From a bacterium (GTDB taxonomy: Bacteria; SZUA-182): a DNA stretch of 8,764 nucleotides. Position numbers and translations under genes: made by a program. Of the stretch, positions 1 through 6,091 are shown in pieces (the first letter of the stretch is position 1; the number at the start of each line of letters is the position of its first letter). The notes under the pieces were generated by a model. It worked only from the letters and a program-made list of their open reading frames with translations, did not search any database and was not told the origin of the DNA. Location of the stretch: NCBI GenBank assembly GCA_003230635.1, contig QIFF01000292.1:1-8764 (forward strand), given 5' to 3'.

Positions 1-948
1 AATAGCGTTGCCCAGGGATTTGGACATCTTGCGCCCCTCCACCGTCCACCAACCGTGGACTACGATTTTGCGCGGCAGGGGCAGGCCGGCGGCCAGTAAA
101 AAGGCCGGCCAATAGACGGCATGAAAACGTAAAATATCCTTGGACATCAGGTGCACATCCGCCGGCCACAAGTGCCGGAAGCGCTCTTGGTCATCGGGAT
201 AGCCGGCTGCGGTAAGATAATTGACCAGGGCGTCAAACCAGACATAGATCGTGTGAGCCTGGACGGCCCCGCTGGCCCGTTCTATCTCCTCTGGCACCTG
301 GATAGCCCAGTCTACCGTGCTGCGCTGGCGGGTGATGCTTAAATTTTTCAGCCCGCCCTTGATGAAACTGATGACCTCGTTGCGCCGGGTGCGGGGCAGG
401 ATAAAGTCGGGATTGGCCTCGATATGATCCAACAGCCTCTGCTGATATTCGCTCAAATGAAAGAAATAATTCTCCTCCTTCAGTCTGACAGTAGGCCGCC
501 CGCACTCCGGGCATTTTTTGTCCTTACCAAGCTGGCTTTCCGTCCAGAAGGTCTCATCCGGCACACAGTACCAGTCCTCATAGACCCCCAAAGATATAGC
601 GCTGTTCTCATAAAGTTTTGTGAACAGGGCCTGTGCAGCCTTTCTATGGCGATCTTCAGTGGTACGGATAAAATCGTCATTACTGATGTTGAGACGCTTC
701 CAGAGAGCCTGGAAATGAGCGGACATGCGATTTGCCAACTTTTCCGGTATTTCCGGTTCCGGTTCGGCTAGAGCCGCTGCCTGAATCTTCTGCCCGTGTT
801 CATCGGTTCCGGTGAGAAAAAAAACCTCATAGCCCTGCAAGCGCCGGTAGCGTGCCAGCACATCGGCGGCAATGGTGGTATAAGCATGCCCGATATGGGG
901 CACATCGTTAACGTAATAAATTGGGGTGGTGAGGTAAAACTTATGCAC
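1..948 (-). CDS. metG: Methionyl-tRNA synthetase, 3' end cut by window edge
   Basis: This class I aminoacyl-tRNA synthetase charges tRNA-Met with methionine in the cytoplasm. 316 codons are visible and the frame is open to base 1. The N-terminus reads MHKFYLTTPIYYVNDVPHIG, with the HIGH signature at residues 18-21. The DEHGQKI stretch follows, and the KMSKS signature is at residues 307-311. The Rossmann catalytic domain is therefore nearly complete, while the anticodon-binding domain lies outside the window. The start is a GTG at 948-946: it gives the expected N-terminus, and an AAGGAG ribosome-binding site lies at 965-960, 11 bases upstream. The stop of the preceding glycosyltransferase is only 18 bases upstream, so the two are probably co-transcribed. 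The metal-knuckle region (residues 128-149) has C128, C146 and C149, but D131 where many family members have the second Cys. Identification is very secure. Confidence 0.96.
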   Translation of the reverse strand, partial: MHKFYLTTPIYYVNDVPHIGHAYTTIAADVLARYRRLQGYEVFFLTGTDEHGQKIQAAALAEPEPEIPEKLANRMSAHFQALWKRLNISNDDFIRTTEDRHRKAAQALFTKLYENSAISLGVYEDWYCVPDETFWTESQLGKDKKCPECGRPTVRLKEENYFFHLSEYQQRLLDHIEANPDFILPRTRRNEVISFIKGGLKNLSITRQRSTVDWAIQVPEEIERASGAVQAHTIYVWFDALVNYLTAAGYPDDQERFRHLWPADVHLMSKDILRFHAVYWPAFLLAAGLPLPRKIVVHGWWTVEGRKMSKSLGNAI

Positions 949-959
949 GTAAAAATTTT

Positions 960-965
960 CTCCTT
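960..965 (-). promoter_or_regulatory. Ribosome-binding site of metG
   Basis: AAGGAG on the minus strand lies 11 bases before the GTG at 948. It begins two bases after the TAA stop (969-967) of the glycosyltransferase gene. It fixes the non-ATG start of metG and suggests that translation passes directly from one gene to the next. Confidence 0.75.
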
Positions 966-966
966 G

Positions 967-1671
967 TTATATCAACCCCAGCCGCATTTTGATTACCAGC
1001 CAGAGGGCTTCCCAGACAATCTTGCGCGACATCTTGGAAAAGCCGCCCTGGCGCTCAAAAAAGGTGATGGGGATTTCCACGATTTTAAAGCCCTGTTTAT
1101 AGGCCAGGTAATTGATTTCAATCTGAAAGCAGTAGCCGTCGGAATGGACTTTGTCCAGGGCGATTGTCTCCAATACCCGGCGGCGGAAGCATTTGTACCC
1201 GCTAGTGCTGTCCTCAAGGGGCAGAGGGGCTACAAATTGAACATACAGGTTGGCGAATTTGCTCAGCAGCAAGCGGCGGAAGGCCCAGTTATTGACCCGT
1301 ACCCCCCGCAGGTAGCGGCTGCCCAACACGAGATCACAATTCTCTATTTCCCGCAACATCTCCGGCAAAGAACGCGGGTCATGGGACATATCGGCGTCCA
1401 TCTGGCAGATATAATCCATCTTGTTTTCCAGGGCATAGGCAAATCCCTCCCGATAGGCCGAACCCAAGCCTAGTTTGGCCCTCCGGTGGATGACGTGAAT
1501 TCGCTTATCCTGTTCTGCCAACTCGTCGGCCACCACCCCTGTGCCGTCCGGGGAATTATCGTCTATAATGGTCAGGTAAAAATCCGGCGATATTTCCCTG
1601 ATCGCAGCCACCAGCTTAGGGAGAGCGGTTCGCTCGTCATAAGTGGGAATTATGATCATGGTTTTTGGCAT
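967..1671 (-). CDS. GT2 glycosyltransferase, polyprenol-phosphate-mannose synthase (DPM1) type
   Basis: A 234-residue protein with a single GT-A catalytic domain. Family members transfer a sugar, usually mannose from GDP-mannose, to a polyprenyl phosphate on the cytoplasmic face of the membrane, making a lipid-linked donor for GT-C enzymes. Visible motifs are IIIPTYDER (residues 6-14), DDNSPDGT (37-44), the metal-binding DADMSHDP (92-99), GSRYLRG (117-123) and the C-terminal SDGYCFQIE and RQGGFSKMS segments typical of DPM1. There is no C-terminal membrane domain, so it is the short soluble or peripheral form. The frame runs up to a TTG at 1719, but those 16 extra residues come from repeat DNA and have no family counterpart. 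ATG 1671 gives the normal start, with only a weak AGG about 11 bases upstream. The sugar cannot be read from sequence; glucose or another sugar is possible. Confidence 0.9.
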   Translation of the reverse strand: MPKTMIIIPTYDERTALPKLVAAIREISPDFYLTIIDDNSPDGTGVVADELAEQDKRIHVIHRRAKLGLGSAYREGFAYALENKMDYICQMDADMSHDPRSLPEMLREIENCDLVLGSRYLRGVRVNNWAFRRLLLSKFANLYVQFVAPLPLEDSTSGYKCFRRRVLETIALDKVHSDGYCFQIEINYLAYKQGFKIVEIPITFFERQGGFSKMSRKIVWEALWLVIKMRLGLI

Positions 1672-1812
1672 TTTGTCAAAACCTAACCACAGAGAACACG
1701 GAGGAATGAAAAATGTCAAAGTTCAAATGCCAAAAGATTAACCACAGATGAACACCGATACACACAGATTAATACTCTTTATATCTGAGTTCATCTGAGT
1801 TCATCGGTGGTA

Positions 1813-1839
1813 AAACCCAAGTTTTTGTCATTTGGGTTT
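1813..1839 (-). terminator. Possible weak hairpin terminator after the heparinase gene
   Basis: Inside the right half of the palindrome, AAACCCAA (1813-1820) can pair with TTGGGTTT (1832-1839), an 8-bp stem with an 11-base loop. On the minus strand the 3' arm ends in TTTT before ACC. The stem has only three G-C pairs and the U run is short, so termination would be inefficient at best. It sits 50-80 bases past the heparinase stop. Confidence 0.2.
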
Positions 1840-1872
1840 GAACTTTGGATTTTGACATTTGAAATTATTTCA

Positions 1873-1891
1873 CTCTGTGTCCTCTGTGGTT
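1873..1891 (-). repeat. 19-bp dispersed repeat unit, copy at the heparinase stop
   Basis: Minus-strand AACCACAGAGGACACAGAG. It overlaps the TAA stop (1893-1891) by one base and forms the right outer arm of the palindrome. It differs from the left arm (1685-1703) at two positions and from the copy at 6103-6121 at two others. Confidence 0.85.
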
Positions 1892-3885
1892 TATCCTTCC
1901 CCATCAACTAAAAAGGTGCCGCTAAAGGGCAGCTTCACCCGTGATGACCAGTAAAGGCAACGGGTGGGAAGCTTAACCCCATATTCCGGCGAGTAGTAAG
2001 TATTGTTCAATTCCGCTTCCGCCGGGGTGCGAATCATTAATTTCGCCCCGTTTTTTCTTAGAGCCACCCCATTTCCTGCGCAAATTTCGGCCACCACTCC
2101 GGGGGCCAGGTGCAGGAACCACTCCAGTAAGTGTTCTCCCGCTCCTTCTAGGGTGTCGCTTATTTGCCAGCTTGTTTTCTTTTTATCAAAGACAATCCGG
2201 CGCTGATGAATTACCGGCTGCGGCAGGCGGGCGTAACCGTCATGTCGGCCGCAAAAAATATCCTCTTCCGGGCTGAGCTGCCACTTTAGCACCCGGGGAT
2301 GGCTGTCGGCATGCAGGAAAAAGGGTTCACCCGCCTCAAAGCGGTTTTGCTCCTGCCCATCCACCCGCACGGTGTTGTGGTAGGCAGTGGAACGGAAGCG
2401 GTTTCTTTCCTCGGCGTCCGGGGTATAAAGATAGCTGCCGGGGTCAACTATAAAATCCTGCCCCTGATAGTTTAACACGAAAGAGAGCTTGTCGTTATGG
2501 GCATGGCAGCCCTTGTCATAAAAGCCGTTCGGCCCGCAGCTTATCAGCATATATCCTTCCGGGCTGCGCATAATATATACACCCGCCCGGGGAAATTCCC
2601 TGGATGTTGCGGGCGGCGGCGTTGCTGTTGTTTTCTGCTCATCAGCCAGGGCGCCGGGGCCGAAAATCCATAAAGCCTCGGGAGCAGCGGCCCCTGTCTT
2701 AAAAACCTGCCCGTCAAAAGCCAGGCCGGCGATTGCCGGCAAGTAGGTATGGTCATTGGGTGAACACTGGTCAAAGCAGTGCAGTCTCCCGCTGTCATTA
2801 TCCCCCAACTGGGGCGCCCACCCGTTGGGTTTCAGATAGGCCTGGGTATAGGCAAACATTTGCTTCAGCCTCTGCCAAAAAGTCTCCGGCAAGCTGACGC
2901 CATTAAGGCGGCATAACCAGGCCGGGTAAAAAAAGCACTCCAGGGCCAGGCGGTGGTAGCCGGTGGAGGCCTCAAAATCCACCCCGTCTTCCAGCACCTG
3001 GGCAAGCATTTGCAGCGCCAACTCGCTTTTAGCAAAATCCAGCCATTCTTGTTTTTTTAAGAAAATTCCCAGATAGATCAGGCCCGCCAGGTTGGCCAGA
3101 TAATGATTGCCCGTGGCTTCAAACCACTTTTCAAGGTTAGCATAGATGAACTGACCATGCCAGTGTAAAAGGGAAATCAGTTGGAAGGCAAAATCGTCCT
3201 CTAAAGCTGTGCTGCCGGAAAAGAAATATAGCCCCCAGATTAAATTGGCCGCCCGGATGCCGACCTCCATGGGGGAGCACCAATTGACGCCGAAGTAAGG
3301 GGGATTCTTTGCCAGCCAGTCCCTTAGCAAATCTACGAAGGCTTGGGCATATTTCTCATCTTCACTCAGCCAGTAAGCCTGCCCCAGTACCAACCCGAAT
3401 TGCAGGCGGGACAACTCCCAGGGAACCTTGACATCCACCCCCCGCCCCGGCTGAATTTGGGCGATAACCCGCTCTACGGGGAAGTAGCGCTTTTGCTCGT
3501 CCCAGCGGTGGCCGCTAAAAAAATCCTGCTGCCAGTCAATCCCCTGGGATAAGTCAGCCCGGCGACCCAATAAGTGGAAGCGTCTCTCGCAGATTGCCTC
3601 GGCTTCTGCTATTACCGGTTGGGGAGAAAAATGCTGGTTGAAGGTTTTTTTGTAAGCCTGCTTCTCCGGGAGGCTCAAAAAAAAGGGGGGCAGGTGAAGA
3701 AGTCCTTGCTCCCCTAAAATCTCCCGCCCATGCCCGGCGCTAACCCGGGGAGGGAAAGAGGCAATTTGTTTTTGAAAAGCCCGCTGCCGCCGCCGGTGTT
3801 CAAACTTCCACTGTAACTCTTGCAAAATTACCCGCCCCGGCAACTGCTGAAGCTTCCCCGTATAATAAGCAAGTCTCCCCCACAT
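1891..3885 (-). CDS. Heparinase II/III family polysaccharide lyase-like protein
   Basis: A 664-residue protein with the two-domain layout of the heparinase II/III and alginate lyase superfamily. An N-terminal alpha/alpha-barrel region covers about residues 90-400, with KVPWELSR at 153-160, GNHYLAN at 259-265, STGYH at 307-311 and GDNDSGR at 361-367. A C-terminal beta-sandwich catalytic region covers about 430-650, with GCHAHNDKLSF at 459-469, VDPGSYLY at 480-487 and FRSTAYHNT at 497-505. Such proteins cleave uronic-acid polysaccharides by beta-elimination, and this subgroup is common in exopolysaccharide loci. The substrate cannot be read here. No signal peptide is visible: the N-terminus is charged and aromatic, so export is not evident. 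The start is ATG 3885, with AAAGG (3896-3892) six bases upstream. A sigma70-type promoter lies just ahead, and the stop codon falls at the edge of the repeat island. Confidence 0.9.
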   Translation of the reverse strand: MWGRLAYYTGKLQQLPGRVILQELQWKFEHRRRQRAFQKQIASFPPRVSAGHGREILGEQGLLHLPPFFLSLPEKQAYKKTFNQHFSPQPVIAEAEAICERRFHLLGRRADLSQGIDWQQDFFSGHRWDEQKRYFPVERVIAQIQPGRGVDVKVPWELSRLQFGLVLGQAYWLSEDEKYAQAFVDLLRDWLAKNPPYFGVNWCSPMEVGIRAANLIWGLYFFSGSTALEDDFAFQLISLLHWHGQFIYANLEKWFEATGNHYLANLAGLIYLGIFLKKQEWLDFAKSELALQMLAQVLEDGVDFEASTGYHRLALECFFYPAWLCRLNGVSLPETFWQRLKQMFAYTQAYLKPNGWAPQLGDNDSGRLHCFDQCSPNDHTYLPAIAGLAFDGQVFKTGAAAPEALWIFGPGALADEQKTTATPPPATSREFPRAGVYIMRSPEGYMLISCGPNGFYDKGCHAHNDKLSFVLNYQGQDFIVDPGSYLYTPDAEERNRFRSTAYHNTVRVDGQEQNRFEAGEPFFLHADSHPRVLKWQLSPEEDIFCGRHDGYARLPQPVIHQRRIVFDKKKTSWQISDTLEGAGEHLLEWFLHLAPGVVAEICAGNGVALRKNGAKLMIRTPAEAELNNTYYSPEYGVKLPTRCLYWSSRVKLPFSGTFLVDGEG

Positions 3886-3925
3886 CAGCAGCCTTTTCTT
3901 GTGTTAGGTGGTTGTAACAAAATTG

Positions 3926-3954
3926 ATTATGACAAATCGCCCCATGCTTGTCAA
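3926..3954 (-). promoter_or_regulatory. Sigma70-type promoter for the heparinase gene
   Basis: The minus strand has a perfect -35 TTGACA (3954-3949), a 17-base spacer and a -10 CATAAT (3931-3926, five of six consensus bases). The predicted transcription start is near 3919, giving a leader of about 34 bases before ATG 3885 that contains the AAAGG ribosome-binding site. It lies in the only clear gap between the TPR operon and the heparinase gene, so it probably begins the transcript that includes the heparinase gene and perhaps the glycosyltransferase and metG. Confidence 0.7.
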
Positions 3955-3974
3955 GGCAAGAGGAATTGGGAGTT

Positions 3975-3991
3975 CCCTCTCAGGGAGAGGG
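3975..3991 (-). other. Small G+C-rich hairpin over the stop codon of the second TPR gene
   Basis: CCCTCT (3975-3980) and AGAGGG (3986-3991) form a perfect 6-bp stem with a 5-base loop. It covers the last codons and the TGA stop of the TPR gene. No U run follows on the minus strand, so it is not a standard intrinsic terminator. It may be a relic of a dispersed CCCTCTCCCT-type repeat or a partial transcription barrier. Confidence 0.35.
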
Positions 3992-6091
3992 GTGCTTTTG
4001 CTGGTCCTTGACAAACTGCTCCATCTTGCTGGCCCGTTGGTAAGCCCAGGTGGCTTTCTGCTCCAGCCCCCGCTTTCGGTAAGCATCGGCCAGGTTATAG
4101 TAAGCCTTGGTACTATCCGGGTGGTGTTTTATCTCCTCAAGGAATTCAGGAGTGGCCTGCTCGGGTTTGCCCTGCTCCAGGTAAATGAGGCCCAGGTTGT
4201 TGTGGGTACCCCTAATCCCGGGGTCTATTTTCAGGACATGCTTATACTGGACAATGGCCTCTTCTAGTCGTCCTTGGTCTGTGTAAGCATAACCCAAATT
4301 ATAATAAGCTTTAGCATTGTCAGGATGATGCTTTATTTCTTTGAACAACTCAGCAATAGCTTGCTCGAGTTTACCTTGTTGCAGATAAATATCGCCCAAA
4401 TTGTTATGGGCATCCTTAAATCCAGGGTCTATTGCCAGGATACGCTGGAATTGAGCAATTGCTTTTATCAATGCCTTTTGTCTTTGGTAGGCTATTCCCA
4501 AATTATAATGCGCCTCGGTATTATCTGGATAATGTTTTATCTCTTCGAGAAATTCAGTAACGGCTTGTTCCACTCTGCCTTGCCTAAGGTAAATGGCTCC
4601 CAGGGCATTGCGAACACCTTTGAGTCTAGGCTCTATTTCCAAAGCACGCTTATGTTGGACAATCGCTTCCGTTAATCGTCCTCTACCTGCATAGATGTGG
4701 CCTAGGGCAGAGTGTGGTTCGGGTTTGCGCGGCGATTTTTTGACCACATCTTCCCACAGGGCTAGATCATCCTGCCAGATTTTGTTTCTCTGGTAAGTAA
4801 GGAGGCTTAAAGGAATAATCAAAACCAGCAAAAGCCCCACTTTTATTCCAACTTTCGCCTGGGCTTGTGTCTTGAAACTTTCAACACCCTTTATCAGTAA
4901 AATACTAACAAAAAGAAAAAACCCCACTGAAGGCAAGTATAAACGGTGCTCAAAAACCAGCTTCAATGGTAGAAAAGAAGACTCCAGTGCTAGATTACCC
5001 CAAAACCAAATAAGAGAAAAAGAGATTAAGGGCCGTTTTCTGGCCAGATAAATGCTAACGATGATCAATCCGAGAACCGAAAATAAACAAATCAAGGTAG
5101 TAGGGGGATTGGACAGCGAGTAAGATAAAGGGAAATGGTGGTCCAGGTTGAGGCGAGAAGGCAGGGGAACAATTAGCAGGCTCAGGTAAAAGACAACTAC
5201 CCGCAACTGGGTAAGCATACGCTGTCTAGGAGTAAAAGGTGTTCTTTTATACCCCTCCCTTAGAACATGTGCAACATCAAATCCGGTATAAATTCCAGCC
5301 ACTAAAACTACCAGCAAAATCAGGCCAACCACTGTATAAAGCCATTTTTTCCTGGCCTGGCCCAACTGCAACCGCTGGAAGAAATAGTACTCGTAAATGG
5401 CGATAAAAAAGGGGAGTGTAACCGTATTTTGTTTGCTCCCTAAAGCCAACAGCATTGCCATGGCAGTACCAACAAAATAGGTTGTTCGCAGCTTACCTTC
5501 AGTCAGTCGCCCCTTAGCATAGCAGTAAAGCGCCAGCAAGAAAAAAAAGGCAGCCAGAGAAGTCATGCGCTGGACAATATAGCTTACCGCCTGGATTTGG
5601 ATAGGGTGAACCACAAAGAGCAAACTACTTAGTAAGGCTATTTCATGAGCCAATTCCCCATAGCGTTCCTGTAAGCTTGGCAAGTTGAGGGTGAGCTGTA
5701 TAAAGAGGTAAACCAGAATGGTATTGAGAAGATGAATAGAAAGATTAACTAAGTGATAACCAAATGTATTTAACCCGCCAAAGTAATAATTGAGGGCAAA
5801 AGAAATTAATGCTACCGGTCGTCCCTTTTCCCATGCGGTTTGTCCCAACTTAGCTAAGTTGGTGTAGGAGAAACTATTCAGATGAATTCCTTCGAGTTTT
5901 ACAATGTTGTGTGCATCATCAAAGACAAAAGGGCCGTGCAGGGTGTTGGAGTAGCACAGGACGCCGAGCAGAAGAATTAGGATAAGCGGGTAAAAGCTAA
6001 ACTTTGGGGGGGTGACTGAGATTTTGGTTTCTTTGGTTTTACCTTTTTGGGGAGCTTTTACTTTTTCTCTTTTTAATTTCGGTTTTTTCAT
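3980..6091 (-). CDS. TMTC-like polytopic membrane protein with seven TPRs (second paralogue)
   Basis: A 703-residue protein. A lysine-rich N-terminus (about 1-29) precedes roughly ten to twelve hydrophobic segments between residues 33 and 432. Seven tetratricopeptide repeats follow from about 457 to 690. After the first membrane segment comes FVFDDAHNI, with D58 and D59 placed like the catalytic acidic pair of GT-C glycosyltransferases. Other landmarks are GRPVALISF (90-98), YIVQRMTSL (171-179), SRLNLDH (312-318), EHRLYLPSVGFF (381-392) and the linker TYQRNKIWQDD (432-442). This resembles eukaryotic TMTC proteins, which are O-mannosyltransferases; function in bacteria is inferred. The TPRs alternate two types in a 68-residue (204-bp) super-repeat. 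The ATG at 6091 overlaps the TGA of the upstream paralogue (ATGA), which implies translational coupling. By eye this gene is more A+T-rich than its neighbours. Confidence 0.9.
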   Translation of the reverse strand: MKKPKLKREKVKAPQKGKTKETKISVTPPKFSFYPLILILLLGVLCYSNTLHGPFVFDDAHNIVKLEGIHLNSFSYTNLAKLGQTAWEKGRPVALISFALNYYFGGLNTFGYHLVNLSIHLLNTILVYLFIQLTLNLPSLQERYGELAHEIALLSSLLFVVHPIQIQAVSYIVQRMTSLAAFFFLLALYCYAKGRLTEGKLRTTYFVGTAMAMLLALGSKQNTVTLPFFIAIYEYYFFQRLQLGQARKKWLYTVVGLILLVVLVAGIYTGFDVAHVLREGYKRTPFTPRQRMLTQLRVVVFYLSLLIVPLPSRLNLDHHFPLSYSLSNPPTTLICLFSVLGLIIVSIYLARKRPLISFSLIWFWGNLALESSFLPLKLVFEHRLYLPSVGFFLFVSILLIKGVESFKTQAQAKVGIKVGLLLVLIIPLSLLTYQRNKIWQDDLALWEDVVKKSPRKPEPHSALGHIYAGRGRLTEAIVQHKRALEIEPRLKGVRNALGAIYLRQGRVEQAVTEFLEEIKHYPDNTEAHYNLGIAYQRQKALIKAIAQFQRILAIDPGFKDAHNNLGDIYLQQGKLEQAIAELFKEIKHHPDNAKAYYNLGYAYTDQGRLEEAIVQYKHVLKIDPGIRGTHNNLGLIYLEQGKPEQATPEFLEEIKHHPDSTKAYYNLADAYRKRGLEQKATWAYQRASKMEQFVKDQQKHPSP
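4127..4540 (-). repeat. 204-bp tandem super-repeat inside the TPR domain
   Basis: Two-TPR units recur with an exact 204-base spacing. The equivalent TTTTAT/CTTTAT hexamer begins at 4127, 4331 and 4535 on the plus strand, and the surrounding bases are clearly alike. In the protein, the repeats near residues 493, 560 and 628 carry an (E/K)EIKH(H/Y)PD signature. Those near 458, 526 and 594 carry an (E/A/K)IDP- or EIEP-type ending. The unit is therefore 68 residues, suggesting growth by duplication of TPR pairs. Coordinates mark the aligned hexamers, not repeat boundaries. Confidence 0.8.

Larger units (their letters stand above)
1684..1893. repeat. Composite imperfect palindrome of three nested repeat modules
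   Basis: Almost the whole intergenic region is one large inverted repeat. The outer module is AACCACAGAGAACACGGAG at 1685-1703, matched by the reverse complement of 1873-1891 (17 of 19 bases). The middle module is AAATGTCAAAGTTCAAA at 1711-1727, matched by the reverse complement of 1837-1860, which carries a 7-base insertion (ATCCAAA). The inner module at 1741-1770 matches the reverse complement of 1782-1811 at about 23 of 30 bases. The apex is about 1771-1781. The right inner arm, read on the minus strand, holds two exact tandem copies of GATGAACTCA. The right edge includes the stop codon of the heparinase gene, and the left edge lies 13 bases before the glycosyltransferase ATG. No transposase or target duplication is visible. 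In RNA it could form a long interrupted hairpin. Confidence 0.9.

Noticed and set aside
796..1473. Long plus-strand open frame opposite the GT2 and metG genes
   Set aside because: It lies antisense to two secure genes, spans their junction, shows no family motif and has no good ribosome-binding site. It is a shadow of codon bias.
1711..1720. TTGACA on the minus strand in the middle palindrome module as a -35 element
   Set aside because: No -10-like hexamer occurs 15-19 bases downstream, and the motif is part of the TGTCAAA repeat module.
1771..1800. TATAAA on the minus strand near the palindrome apex as a -10 element for GT2-metG
   Set aside because: The position 17 bases upstream has no -35-like hexamer, and the bases are explained by the repeat arms.
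1684..1893. CRISPR array or IS element as the explanation for the repeats
   Set aside because: There are no regularly spaced identical direct repeats with unique spacers, no transposase frame and no target-site duplication. The modules are mirrored, not arrayed.
2725..2740. Perfect GCCGGC-GATT-GCCGGC hairpin
   Set aside because: It lies within the heparinase coding sequence, encoding PAIAG, is very short and is not followed by a U run. Coding constraint explains it.
3908..4675. Plus-strand open frames opposite the TPR domain
   Set aside because: They repeat with the TPR period because they are antisense to TPR codons, and have no independent support.
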